The position numbers were made by a program, and so were the translations under genes. From positions 1,406,121 through 1,470,120 of the forward strand of contig JAPDOI010000150.1 of assembly GCA_029168955.1 (NCBI GenBank): a stretch of DNA of 64,000 bases, read 5' to 3'. The notes below the pieces were generated by a model. It saw only the letters and a list, made by a program, of their open reading frames with translations. It was not told where the DNA came from and searched no databases. The first letter of the stretch is position 1. Each line of letters starts with the position of its first letter. Shown piece by piece: positions 20,817 to 33,669 of this stretch. Source of the DNA: Aplectana chamaeleonis. Taxonomy: Eukaryota > Nematoda > Chromadorea > Rhabditida > Cosmocercidae.

Positions 20817-21266
20817 AAGGCAGCGTTCACGATGATCATCCTCGTTGACTTTCCACAGTGAAATGATGGGCGAGAAGGATCCTAGGCTCCCAGTGTTGAA
20901 AGAACGGTAGAAAACGAGCCAGGAGCGGCAAAATAACGGCTGCAAACAAGCGTTTTAGTGCCCCAGACACGCCTGGTGCCCCAGATCCGCCCCTCGGAAT
21001 GAACAAATGAAGACTCAGATTACAGGAATGATCAAGTCAAGGAAGTGCTGATATGTGAGCTGATCGCTTCATTGCACTAATAGGTATCATCCTTCTAGCG
21101 GTCAATTCCTCCACGTTAAAAAAATCAACGTTAACAAGGGAGGGCCTACTTTTGCTCAGAAACGCGTCTTTCGTGTTCTTTTTAAGCATGCCTTGCGATA
21201 TAGGGCACCAGACCTTTCGTAGGTCGTGGAGATATCGGAAGTGAAATTTATCGTGAACACTGCCTT
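20817..21266 (+). mobile_element. MITE-H
   Basis: A 450-bp element with tips AAGGCAGCGTTCACGAT and TATCGTGAACACTGCCTT. TA flanks at 20815-20816 and 21267-21268; the right flank is TACAAA, not TTAA. The interior is unlike MITE-A or MITE-B. A G13 run lies just upstream (20707-20719). Confidence 0.85.
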
Positions 21267-21929
21267 TACAAATTCAAAAATTGCTTGCGAAATCATTTTC
21301 CAATTCGTTAGTCGTTCATCGTTAGACGTAACACCCAAAAAGCCCGTTAGTCGTTAAATCCGCATTCGTTAGCCGTAATTACGCTTATCCCTACTAGAAA
21401 CACTCCCACCCACTCGCCAGCTAGCCGGTAAACTTCCAGTCTACCCGAAGGGCATGTCGAGTGAACTTTGAAGCTACCAAGAGGTTCTCGCTGGTTGATG
21501 AATCCGCCCACTGGTTTCTCTCGCTGGAGACATAAAAAAGACGCTGATCATCCATTATCATCAATTTTTTCGACTTATTCTAGAGAATAGCCAACATAGC
21601 TATTTCCAAATAAATGCTGTAACTGCGACACATGCACAGCACAATTTCATAGAGCCCTGACCATAGTTTATGCTTTAAACTACGAAAATTCCTGCGGTGT
21701 TGACTATGCGATAACACTATGCTCTTTCTTCGGCGAAAATTTGAACTGCGTAGCAACAATGAAATTTTTGCCTGTTTAGCTCTCTGAAAATTGCAATGAT
21801 TGCACACAGTAGTAGTTGATGAGTAGTTGATCATTTTCCATCAATCAAGGTTAAGTGTAGCCGTGTTATCTCCATTTCAAAAAATTTTAACTATTTACAA
21901 TCTGTTGAAACTCTGTTGCACAATTACAG

Positions 21930-22080
21930 TGGGCGTTTGGTGTTGCCCGAAGTCCAATTTCCTGAATGAAGAGAAATTTGGTGTCTCTGTAATTTTGCAT
22001 CGCGCGTAAATGAATTCAGGGCCCCACACTGAATCGCACTGTTACGAGACTTGAAGATCAGTTTAGAGATAATGGAATAT
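21930..22080 (+). other. Weak candidate exons
   Basis: Between an acceptor-like 'caattacag' and a donor-like CT/GTAATT the frame reads GVWCCPKSNFLNEEKFGVS. A second acceptor (GAATTCAG) opens GPTLNRTVTRLEDQF, which stops at TGA near 22078. The stop leaves no clear join to the exon at 22112. Could be chance. Confidence 0.2.
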
Positions 22081-22111
22081 GCTGATACTGTGAAATAACT
22101 GCTTGCTCCAG

Positions 22112-22202
22112 ATCCCTTGCCCTTGTGATCGCCGGTGTTGCGCTGTTAGTCGCTGTTACTTCAGTATTTCTCGACTGCTTCCTGAAAGGACCGCGTGAAA
22201 AG
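22112..22202 (+). CDS. Candidate transmembrane exon
   Basis: A 91-nt block lies between an acceptor (GCTCCAG, 22105-22111) and a donor (AAAAG/GTGAAT at 22203). The first base completes a codon; the rest reads SLALVIAGVALLVAVTSVFL then DCFLKGPREK. That is a clear hydrophobic helix of about 20 residues with a basic C-terminal flank. The entry phase is the same as in the membrane exon at 50616, whose helix (AFAVLLMGVAG) is alike at GVA and nearby small residues. It may be the partner of the charged exon at 18053. No downstream exon was identified, perhaps because of the repeat array that follows. Confidence 0.45.
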
Positions 22203-22671
22203 GTGAATCTACTTCTTTAGTATTGAACTGCAGGAGAAAAAATTGAAATCAATGATAATCAAATCCATCATTGACGAGTTGTGAAGGATAATTTTTAAAA
22301 ACTGGAGAGAAAACAACTTTCATCCGCAGAAACTCAAAAATAAGGGGTCAAAATGAGAGGCCAAGTGTGGGTACTGCACATCATTGGGTCAGCACAGTTT
22401 GAGAGAATTCTCACTTAGATGCATGCCTCCATCATACGCAAGAGACTGTTGCGAACAGACCTATATTTGAGTCGCCACACTCTCCGAAAACATTGTCTCT
22501 GAAGGCTATTTAGCGAAACTGTATGTTCTGCTTATTAGATTTGGTCTAGTGGTTGGAGCAGACGCGACCACTACGGCTGGCCGTGTGCCGTTGTCGACAC
22601 CACCAACCACCGAGGTTGCGATCGCGATCTGCCTTCGCGGACTTATTTCTGCAAGCAGACTTCTAGGCACG

Positions 22672-22860
22672 CGCTGAAAACCGCCAACCGTTTTTTTGGG
22701 TTTGAATCAATGGTTTGGCCCGCCTGAGAACGTGGGTAGAGTTTGTCGGGTCACCGACGCATTATTGGGAAGATATGGGTGATCGAATGGCTCGAATTCA
22801 GCCAAAAGAGGCCGGCCTTCCGGCAGCCGTCTTGCTTCTAATGAGAAAAGAAAGTCGCTT
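22672..22860. repeat. Inverted arm L (partner at 24560-24750)
   Basis: It matches 24560-24750 in reverse complement through 'gtgggtagagtttgtcgggt', 'aatggtttggcccgcctg' and 'aggccggccttccg' blocks. The two arms face each other about 1.7 kb apart around two MITE-B copies and GC-rich repeats. Confidence 0.8.
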
Positions 22861-22899
22861 AGGCCCCTGTCAGACTTCGTCGAAAAACCTGCTGAGTCC

Positions 22900-23540
22900 G
22901 ACTGAGTCCAAATGAGTCCGGGGCGGAAAACCGTCCTCGACCGTCTGCAACCGACGGAGTCCGGTTGTCCCCCAGCCCCAAACAGTTCCTCTGCGGAACA
23001 CGCAATCGATAGCCTAGTGACGATTATCACCTCAGCTGTGAATCGGAACGTGTTTGGTGGCTAATTTTTCTTGTTTTCAACATGTCTTTGTCTTCAACTC
23101 GCAAACCATTTTCAAGTACCATCATTGGACAGATGATACTTTTTTGCATGGAAAGTGAACCTTCTTTCCGTATCAGCTTTCTTTCTGGGTGGGGCAGAGC
23201 GCAGACGACGAGAGTCGAGATGCGGCGGGACTCAGCAGGTCGCTGTCGGCCGAAGAAAGTGCACCCAAATTACGTGAAAAACTCCTATATCGACCGGGTG
23301 GGGTGAGGATGATTTCGGTTGGGACGCAGCGGGACTCAGTCGGTGCATTGTCCCCGCGCCCTTGTATGCATGAGAACCATCAGTATCGACCGGGGGGATT
23401 GCGTTGGGCACCGGACGGTCTCAGTCGGACTCGGTGGGTTGATTTTTGTGCACCCATCTCCCACGAATTCGGTGCGTATCGACCCGGTGGGACCCAGAAG
23501 ATCCACCGACTATGACGGGGGCCTTGTGAACAAATGATAC
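22900..23540. repeat. GC-rich imperfect repeats
   Basis: Repeated phrases 'tatcgaccgggtggg', 'cgggactcagtcggt' and 'gagtccg' recur several times. The 'atgagtccggggcgga' block is also at 51960. The frames 23082-23306, 23189-23515 and 23319-23537 read the same repeats and are unlikely to be genes. Confidence 0.5.
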
Positions 23541-23559
23541 AACAACTTCCACTCATTTA

Positions 23560-24045
23560 AAGGCAGTGTTCACGATGATTTTCGTCCCCTAGTTTTTCAC
23601 ATAAAACGATGCGTTGGCCTCCAAGTGTTACCAAAATTACGAAGAAACGGTGGGAAACGCATTAAAACGTTGTATTTCAGTATCATTATTCTACATCATG
23701 GACTAGTTGCCCGGATGGATGAACATGTTCATGGTAGTTGTCACCGGTAGGAAATTTGGTCAATCGAAAATAGAAGAATATTTTATGCGAGGCAGGATTA
23801 GTTAGGGCCCTAAGGAAAAAACGGAGCAATAGAGAGTAGAGAATTGCAAGGGATGGGTTCACTAAAGATTTTATTGTCTCAACAAACAATTCCTGTGATA
23901 CTTAAGAGGCGGGGTGATACTTAAGAATTCCGTGTACTTCTGGTGCGTTTTTCTCAATTTCTACGTCATTTTAGTTCTACCCGGGGGTCACCTAATCAAT
24001 ATAGCGAATAATCTCGAAATTGAGGATTATCGTGAGTACTGCCTT
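23560..24045 (+). mobile_element. MITE-B copy 2
   Basis: Starts AAGGCAGTGTTCACGAT after TA and ends ...TATCGTGAGTACTGCCTT. It is directly followed by TA and the next MITE-B in the same orientation. Confidence 0.9.
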
Positions 24046-24047
24046 TA

Positions 24048-24533
24048 AAGGCAGTGTTCACGATGATTCTCGTTTCCAAGTTTTCCACTCAAAACAATGC
24101 GTTGGATACCAAGTGTCACCAAAATCACGAAGAAACGGCGAGAAACGCACTGATTCGTCTTATTTCAGTGACATTATTCAATGGCCTGGACTAGTTGTCT
24201 GGTTGGATGAACATGTTCACGGTGGTTGTCACCGGTAAAAAATGGGACTAATCGAAAATGGAAGAATATTTTGGGCAAAACAGTATTAGTTAGGGCCCGA
24301 AGGAAAGAACGGAGCAACACAGAATGGAGAATTGCAAAAGACGGGTCCCCATAAGATTTCATTATCAAAACGAACAGTTCCATTGATACTTAAGAGGCGG
24401 GCTGATACTTGAGGATTTCGTGCCCTTCTGGTGCGTTTTTCTCGGTTTCTTCGTCATTTCAGTTCTACTCGGGGGCCACACAATCGATTTAGCGATTAAT
24501 CTCAAAATCGAAGAATATCGTGAACACTGCCTT
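24048..24533 (+). mobile_element. MITE-B copy 3
   Basis: Same length (486 bp) and interior as copy 2; shares TA 24046-24047 with it. The right end ATCGTGAACACTGCCTT is followed by TG, not TA. Confidence 0.9.
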
Positions 24534-24559
24534 TGAGCTTATCATTTGATGATAAGCCA

Positions 24560-24750
24560 CATTCTTTTCTCATTTGATGCCACACGGCCGTCGGAAAGCC
24601 GGCCTCTTGGCGGAATTCGAGGCATTCGATCTGCCATATCTTCCCGAAAAAGCATCAGTGACCCGACAAACTCTACCCACGTTCGCAGGCGGGCCAACCA
24701 TTGATTCAAATCCGAAAAAACGGTAGGCGGTTTTCAGCGCGTACAATGCC
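24560..24750. repeat. Inverted arm R (partner at 22672-22860)
   Basis: Reverse complement of arm L. About 20 bp beyond its end the (ATTC)n array begins. Confidence 0.8.
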
Positions 24751-24773
24751 TTCAACTTTCAAACGAGAGGAAC

Positions 24774-27700
24774 TATTCATTCATTCATTCATTCATTCAT
24801 TCATTCATTCATTCATTCATTCATTCATTCATTCATTCATTCATTCATTCATTCATTCATTCATTCATTCATTCATTCATTCCATTCATTCCATTCCATT
24901 CATTCATTCATTCCATTCATTCATTCCATTCATTCATTCATTCCATTCATTCATTCATTCCATTCCATTCCATTCATTCATTCCATTCATTCGTTCATTC
25001 ATTCATTCCGTTCATTCATTCACCCATTCATTCATTCATTCATTCATTCATTCCATTCATTCCATTCACATTCATTCATTCATTCATTCATTCATTCATT
25101 CCATTCATTCCATTCATTCCATTCCATTCCATTCATCCATTCATTCCATTCATTCATTCATTCATTCCCATTAATTCATTCATTCAATCATTCATTCATT
25201 CATTCATTCATTCATTCATTCATTCATTCATTCATTCATTCCATTCATTCATTCCATTCCATTCATTCATTCCATTCATTCATTCATTCATTCATTCATT
25301 CCATTCCATTTCCGATTCATTCATTCATTCATTCATTCATTCATTCATTCCATTCATTCATTCCATTCCATTCCATTCATTCATTCCATTCATTCCATTC
25401 CATTCATTCATTCCATTCATTCCATTCCATTCATTCATTCATTCATTCATTCATTCATTCATTCCATTCCATTCATTCCATTCATTCATTCCATTCATTC
25501 CATTCCATTCCATTCATTCATTCCATTCATTCATTCATTCATTCATTCCATTCATTCATTCCATTCATTCCATTCATTCCATTCCATTCCATTCATTCAT
25601 TCCATTCATTCATTCATTCATTCATTCATTCATTCATTCATTCATTCATTCATTCCATTCATTCATTCATTCCATTCATTCATTCATTCCATTCATTCAT
25701 TCATTCATTCCATTCATTCATTCATTCATTCATTCACCCATTCATTTCATTCATTCCATTCATTCATTTATTCATTCATTCATTCATTCCATTCATTCAC
25801 CCATCATTCATTCATTCATTCATTCATTCCATTCATTCATTCATTTCATTCATTCATTCATTCCATTCATTCATTCATTCATTCATTCATTCATTCATTC
25901 ATTCATTCATTCATTCATTCATTCCTATTCATTCATTCATTCATTCATTCATTCATTCATTCATTCACTCCATCCATTCATTCATTCATTCATTCCATTC
26001 CATTCATTCCATTCATTCGTTTATTCATTCATTCATTCGTTCATTCATTCCATTCATTCATTCGATTCATTCCATTCCATTCATTCATTCATTCATTCAT
26101 TCACCCATTCCATTCATTCATTCATTCATTCCATTCATTCATTCCATTCATTCATTCATTCATTCATTCATTCACCCATTAATTCATTCCATTCAATCAT
26201 TCATTCATTCCATTCATTCATTCCATTCATTCATTCATTCATTCACCTATTCATTCATTCCATTCATTCATTCATTCATTCATTCATTCCATTCATTCAT
26301 TCATTCATTCATTCATTCCATTCCATTCATTCATTCCATTCATTCATTCATTCATTCATTCATTCTATTCATTCATTCATTCATTCATTCATTCATTCAT
26401 TCCATTCATTCATTCATTCATTCATTCACCCATTCATTCCATTCATTCATTCCATTCATTCATTCCATTCATTCCATTCATTCATTCATTCATTCCATTC
26501 ATTCACTCCATTCCATTCATTCATTCATTCCATTCATTCATTCCATTCATTCATTCATTCATTCCATTCATTCATTCATTCATTCGTTTATTCATTCATT
26601 CGTTCATTCATTCACCCATTCCATTCATTCATTCATTCCATTCATTCATTCATTCCATTCATTCATTCATTCATTCATTCATTCATTCATTCATTCATTC
26701 ATTCATTCATTCATTCATTCACCCATTCATTCATTCATTCATTCATTCATTCATTCATTCATTCATTCATTCACCCATTAATTCATTCATTCAATCATTC
26801 ATTCACCCATTCATTCATTCGTTCATTCATTCATTCATTCATTCATTCATTCATTTATTCATTCATCTTCATTCATTCATTCATTTATTCATTCATTCAT
26901 TCAAATTCATTCATTCATTCATTCATTCATTCATTCATTCATCTATTCATTCATTCATTCATTCATCCATTCCATTCATTCATTCATTCATTCATTCATT
27001 CATTCATTCATTCATTCATTCATTCATTCATTCATTCATTCATTCATTCCATTCCATTCATTCCATTCATTCATTCATTCATTCATTCATTCATTCCATT
27101 CATTCATTCCATTCATTCATTCATTCATTCATTCATTCATTCATTCATTCATTCATTCATTCATTCACCATTCATTCATTCATTCATTCATTCATTCATT
27201 CATTCATTCATTCATTCATTCATTCATTCATTCATTCATTCATTCATTCATTCATTCATTCATTCATTCCATTCATTCATTCTATTCCATTCATTCATTC
27301 ATTCATTCATTCATTCATTCATTCATTCATTCATTCATTCATTCATTCATTCATTCATCTATTCATTCATTCATTCATTCCATTCATTCATTCATTCATT
27401 CATTCATTCCATTCATTCATTCACCCATTCATTCATTGATTCATTCATTCATTCATTCATTCATTCATTTATTCATTCATTCCATTCATTCATTCATTCA
27501 CCCATTCCATTCATTCATTCATTCATTCATTCATTCATTCATTCCATTCATTCCATTCATTCATTCATTCATTCATTCATTCATTCATTCATTCATTCCA
27601 TTCATTCATTCATTCATTCATTCCATTCATTCATTCATTCATTCATTCATTCATTCATTCATTCATTCATTTATTCATTCCATTCATTCATTCATTCATT

Positions 27701-30690
27701 CATTCATTCATTCATTCACCCATCCATTCATTCATTCATTCATTCATTCCATTCATTCATTCATTCCATTCATTCATTCATTCATTCATTCATTCATTCA
27801 TTCATTCATTCATTCATTTATTCATTCATTCATTCATTTATTCATTCATTCATTCATTCATTCATTCATTCACTCCATCCATTCATTCATTCATTCATTC
27901 ATTCACTCACCCATCCATTCATTCCATTCATTCATTCATTCATTCATTCATTCATTCATTCATTCATTCATTCATTCATTCATTCATTCATTCATTCATT
28001 CATTCATTCATTCCATTCATTCATTCATTCCATTCATTCATTCATTCATTCATTATTCATTCGTTTATTCATTCATTCGTTCATTCATTCACCCATTCAT
28101 TCATTCATTCATTCACCCATTCATTCATTCATTCATTCATTCATTCATTCATTCATTCATTCCTTCTTTCATTCATTCTTTCATTCATTCATTCACCCAT
28201 TAACTCATTCATTCAATCATTCCATTCATTCATTCATTAATTCATTCATTCAATCATTCATTCAACCATTCATTCATTCGTTCATTCATTCATTCATTCA
28301 TTCATTCATTCATTCATTCATTCATTCATTCATTCATTCATTCATTCATTCACCCATCCATTCATTCATTCATTCATTCATTCATTCATTCATTCATTCA
28401 TTCATTCATTCATTCATTCATTCACCCATTCATTCATTCATTCATTCATTCATTCATTCATTCACCATTCATTCATTCCATTCATTCCATTCATCTATTC
28501 ATTCATTCATTCATTCATTCATTCCATTCATTCATTCCATTCATTCATTCATTCATTCATTCCATTCATTCATTCATTCATTCATTCATTCATTCATTCA
28601 TTCATTCATTCATTCACCCATTCATTCATTCATTCATTCATTCATTCATTCATTCATTCATTCGTTTATTCATTCATTCGTTCATTCATTCACCCATTCA
28701 TTCATTCATTCATTCACCCATTCATTCATTCATTCATTCATTCATTCATTCATTCATTCATTCATTCATTCATTCATTCATTCATTCATTCATTCACCCA
28801 TTAATTCATTCATTCAATCATTCATTCACCCATTCATTCATTCGTTCATTCATTCATTCATTCATTCATTCATTCATTCATTCATTCATTCCATTCATTC
28901 ATTCCATTCATTCCATTCATTCATTCATTCATTCATTCATTCATTCATTTACCCATTCATTCATTTACTCATTCATTCATTTACCCATTCGTTCATTTAC
29001 CCATTCGTTCATTTACCCATTCATTCATTTACTCATTCATTCATTTACCCATTCATTCATTTACCCATTCGTTCATTTACCCATTCATTCATTCATCTAT
29101 CATTCATTCATTCATTCATTCATTCACCATTCATTCATTGATTCATTCATTCATTCATTCATTCATTCATTTATTCATTCATTCATTCATTCATTCATTC
29201 ACCCATCCATTCATTCATTCATTCATTCATTCATTCATTCATTCATTCATTCACCCATTCATTCATTCATTCATTCATTCATTCATTCATTCATTCATTC
29301 ATTCATTCATTCATTCATTCATTCATTCATTCATTCATTCATTCATTTATTCCATTCCATTCATTCATTCATTCATTCACCCATCCATTCATTCATTCAT
29401 TCATTCATTCATTCATTCATTCACCCATTCATTCATTCAATCATTCATTCATTCATTCATTCATTCATTTATTCATTCATTCATTCATTCATTCATTCAT
29501 TCATTCACCCATCCATTCATTCATTCACCCATCCATTCATTCATTCATTCATTCATTCATTCATTCATTCATTCATTCATTCATTCATTCATTCATTCAC
29601 CCATTCATTCATTCATTCATTCATTCATTCATTCATTCATTCATTCATTCATTCACCCATCCATTCATTCATTCATTCATTCATTCATTCATTCATTCAT
29701 TCATTCATTCATTCATTCATTCATTCATTCATTCATTCATTCATTCATTCATTCATTCACCCATTCATTCATTCATTCATTCATTCATTCATTCATTCAT
29801 TCATTCATTCATTCATTCATTCATTCATTCATTCATTCATTCATTCATTCATTCATTAATTCATTCATTCAATCATTCATTCACCCATTCATTCATTCGT
29901 TCATTCATTCCATTCATTCATTCCATTCCATTCATTCATTCCATTCCATTCATTCATTCATTCATTCCATTCCATTCATTCATTCACCCATCCATTCATT
30001 CATTCATTCATTCATTCATTCATTCATTCATTCATTCATTCATTCATTCATTCCATTCCATTCATTCCATTCCATTCATTCATTCATTCATTCATTCATT
30101 CCATTCATTCCATTCATTCATTCATTCATTCTTATTCATTCATTCATTCATTCATTCATTCCATTCATTCATTCATTCATTGATTTATTCATTCATTCAT
30201 TCATTCATTCCATTCATTCTTCCATCCATCCATTCATTCATTCATTCCATTCATTCCATTCATTCATTCATTCATTCATTCACCCATTCATTCATTCATT
30301 CATTCATTCCATTCCATTCATTCATTCATTCATTCATTCATTCTTTTATTCATTCATTCATTCATTCATTCATTCATTCATTCACCCATCCATTCATTCA
30401 TTCATTCATTCATTCATTCATTCACCCATTCATTCATTCAATCATTCATTCATTCATTCATTCATTCACCCATTCATTCATTCGTTCATTCATTCATTCA
30501 TTCACCCATTCATTCATTCATTCATTCATTCATTCATTCATTCGTTCATTCACCCATTCATTCATTCATTCATTCATTCATTCATTGGGCAATTCAATCA
30601 TTCATTCATTCATTCATTCATTCATTCATTGGGCAATTCAATCATTCATCCATTCATCAATTCATTCATTCAACTGCCCACTCATTTATT
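24774..30690. repeat. (ATTC)n microsatellite array, about 5.9 kb
   Basis: The + strand is an almost uninterrupted tetranucleotide repeat with very little G. Variants: ATTCC insertions (pentamer steps) dense before about 27.1 kb; ACCC and ATCC units through the rest; rare CGTT, TTTA and AATC units; two GGGCAATTC units near 30587 and 30630. A 16-bp block with TTTACCC and CGTT recurs about nine times at 28949-29090. The long + strand frames (for example 29138-30727, Phe-Ile-His-Ser repeats) arise because every frame of this repeat is open. They are not genes. Confidence 0.97.
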
Positions 30691-32858
30691 AAATACGTCG
30701 CACAAAACAGACGCTAGAAAAAATTAGCACAAATTCAGAAACATTACGAATTCCATGCACATTCAAGACTTCAGAAAAGCCCTAGCCATTCCCCGTTTGT
30801 ACCGTTCTTGGCGCGGAGGCGTGGTAACCGCTCCTGACATGCTGGTGACCGCTGGTGGCACGTAGACGTCTAGCAAGCACGATTCTCGTTTAGCCACTCT
30901 GGCAAGCATTTACTACCTTTTCTTCCAGAAAGTAACATCAATAGTGGCTCAGCATGTTTTGAAAATACTTTGGAAGATGAGTTGTTTTGACGAGATGAAA
31001 TCAATTCCAAGGAACAAAACGATCAATGCACTCTCTGAGCACCTCAAGAGAAACTTCTTTATTTTCGTCAACACTTCTCACTGATTTAAAGAAACTCACT
31101 CAATAATCTTGGGCAAGGCTATCGCGTATAGCAGCATAATCACAAGCCAAGAGCACTGTGATATGTGGCCAGGTGTAGCCCGAGCCCAAGTACATTGAAT
31201 TTGTGATGAAATGCTACTATGGTCACTATTACCCACAGGAGAAGAATACATGGACTATTCATTGGAGTTCTGCTACTCGAAAAAACTAGATCAAACAAAT
31301 TCTCACTCTTGGTAGGCCCTGTACCAGTTGTCGAAGATCAAGAAATGCAAATCTTTACAATGATGCGGGCACGAGTGCGTGGCAGACGGCACAAAGTGTG
31401 CAGCTCTAACCTTTTTTTCTACGCATATGAAAACGCGGTTACCTGTGGCCGTATTCGTGAAACACTGGGAGCCTCCCGGAAAGGTTCAGAGTCCATCCGC
31501 TGTTGAACGAGTTTCCGATGTTGCACCTTCTTGGGTGCCCGGCAGGAAGACTGAAGGCTCTCGAATACCTAGCGGGTAGATGGTAGGGTTCCTATCTACG
31601 TAATGGATGGACGGAGAGAGTTGAGGCTGAGTGATACGTCTATCTTGCCTTTCAGACAATGATCAATACGTTTCCGGCATACGACGCGCTCTCTGCCCGT
31701 CCACCCGCTCAATTAAGGTAGGGTATGCTGTGCCCGCCGAAATGCATTGATAGCCGAGCTGAGACACAGCAGCCTGCTACCCGGCGGTCTCCCCTACATC
31801 TCTGCGGGCACTCATGCTTGTCTTAGCACTCACAGGTGGCAAAGAGGGGCCGCCACTAACAAAATTTCGACAGGGGAGGCAGTACACTGGTTGCCATACG
31901 CCGGGCACGAGAAGAGGCCCCCTTCTTCCTGATCCACACGATTTCATGAATACGGTTACTGTTTGCCCGCGGCCCACACTCACAGTTGTCTCAGTGAGCG
32001 AAAAGTGATTGTCGAACATCGAATAGTCGTGCTATTTCATACAAAACTCGCTCCATGCCCCGCTGAAAAGGCTGCGAAAACCCAAAGTTTTGTCGCCCGC
32101 GGCAGTGGCCTCCGCTAGCGCGGTAGTCACTGTAGTGGGCAAGCAGCTGCCTCGTGCACGGGCGACAGGCCCCTCTGTTTTTATTTTTTCACAAATATGC
32201 ACACGCACCGATGCGTAACGCGGCTGGCACGCCAACACGCAACGCGGCCAGTGCCCGAGAATCAGCTGGGGCCGCCAGCGTTTGAGAGGAGCCTCCAGCG
32301 TCGAGGCGGGGTCAAAAGCCTCAAACTTGGGTATTTGAACAGACGGCACTGCAGTCATCTGGGACCTGGCTCTGAAGCGCGTCGTATGCTTCCCTTGGAA
32401 ATCAGAGGTCACGCTTCGCCTGTGATAGACACCATCCCGCCCTTATCCCCGCGATAGGTACGCTCTCGCATCAGGATGGCGATCAGATGCCTATGGCGTT
32501 TCTCTATTAAAGTGGGCAAATTGGAGTGGGCGTCGAGCTACTTTCTGTATGAGAAATAGCAAGCACTCGAACTGAATAAAGGTGCTCTGTAGAAACAGTG
32601 GGTTTTTAAATTGAGGTCAACTCCTTCCAGAGACACTAAAGTTTCTGGGTCTTATTTTAATTGGAGCGCAGCAAAACGCTTCTAAGTTTAGATCTATCAA
32701 CACATTGGGGAAATTGCCGTACTGTAAGATTAACCTCAAAACTGCGTGTGCGTTCTCACTCTCCTCGAGTAATTGATAACGTGCCACAGATTACTAGTTA
32801 GCTTCTTGAATAGTCATTCCCACTGCAAAGAGTGGATATAAATAGGCTCAAGCATTTA
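30691..32858. other. Unassigned stretch, GC-richer after 31.3 kb
   Basis: No exon with convincing splice context. Overlapping open frames at 31219-31579, 31747-32019 and 32032-32457 lie on both strands of a GC-richer block, as expected for non-coding GC-rich or old LINE sequence. I cannot identify it further. Confidence 0.4.
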
Positions 32859-33289
32859 AAGGCAGGGTTCACGATGAAAAAATCGTTTTTTGGCTAAAAC
32901 GTAAGCTTTGGGTCCCTATAAGAAGATTAAGCACGGAAATGCGATTGATCGAAAACGGTCGGTAATTACGTAAGATGTACATTGGCCCCTCTTATTTTTG
33001 AACAATTTTTGGTACGGGAGGTAGAAAGCAGAGCCACTTACCTAAGAATATAAAGCGCGAAACAATTTCCCCGACGTAAGGTTCGATGCGTTATCCGCAG
33101 TCTCCCTGCGGACAACGCATTGAACAGCACACACGAACAGGCATAAATAATTTCTTCAGAGATTTTCTTAAACAGTTCTGCTCCTCTATTTAAGTGTTCT
33201 GTGGAGGCTTTTCCCTATTTAACTCTTCTTAATGGACTTACCTACCTAAAAACATCGAAAACTATAATACGGTTTTTTTATCGTGAACA
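32859..33289 (+). mobile_element. MITE-I copy 1, right tip truncated
   Basis: Starts AAGGCAGGGTTCACGAT after TA (32857-32858). It ends at TTATCGTGAACA without the CTGCCTT tip. It shares 'gtgagctttgg'/'gtaagctttgg' and end blocks with 46442-46887. Confidence 0.75.
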
Positions 33290-33328
33290 AGAGCCACCAC
33301 CAACGATTTCTGGCGTGCACCATCTTCA

Positions 33329-33659
33329 TTGCAGGTTCCCCGTTTTGCGCAACGGCAGGCACAACATTCCCGACAAAAAACAAAGAAGGGGCACACAACA
33401 AAATCAAGATCAGGGATCTCGGAAACCGTGCCAGGACATGGAGAGGTATCAGGATCAGGAAGCATTGAAGCCATCCCTGGGCAGGGAAAGAAATTAGGAA
33501 CAGGCAGCTCCGAAAACACGGCAGGGCGGGGAAACAAAGTAGCAAAAGGCAGCTCTGAAACCACGCCTGGACACGGCAAAAAGTCAGCATCGGGCAGCTC
33601 GGAATTTGTAATTTAGACTTCTATCTATGTGCGTTTTTCGACACCAAGAACATTAATAA
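33329..33659 (+). CDS. Candidate 3' exon with Gly/Ser/Pro repeats
   Basis: The frame 33329-33616 holds 15-16 residue repeats, about four units: ETVPGHGEVSGSGS, EAIPGQGKKLGTGS, ENTAGRGNKVAKGSS and ETTPGHGKKSASGSS, then EFVI and a stop. An AATAAA poly(A) signal lies about 40 nt downstream (33654). Upstream, in another frame at 33283, a basic then hydrophobic stretch (LACTIFIAGSPFCATAG) resembles a signal peptide; 'ttgcag' and 'cggcag' acceptor-like sites lie between the two frames. I infer a possible small secreted repeat protein whose exon joins are unresolved. The upstream frame starts in the truncated end of MITE-I. It could also be a minisatellite with chance openness. Confidence 0.35.
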
Positions 33660-33669
33660 AGATTAATTT

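Noticed and set aside
22547..22640. Possible tRNA or tRNA-derived SINE (TGGTCTAGTGGTTGGAGC, then GAGGTTGCGATC)
   Set aside because: The A-box-like part is fair, but no acceptor stem or cloverleaf can be drawn and the B-box is poor. No second copy in this window.
24701..30727. Very long + strand reading frames of Phe-Ile-His-Ser repeats
   Set aside because: Every frame of (ATTC)n is open on this strand, and the minus strand has a stop every 12 bp. There are no splice sites, start context or non-repeat domain, so these are microsatellite artefacts.
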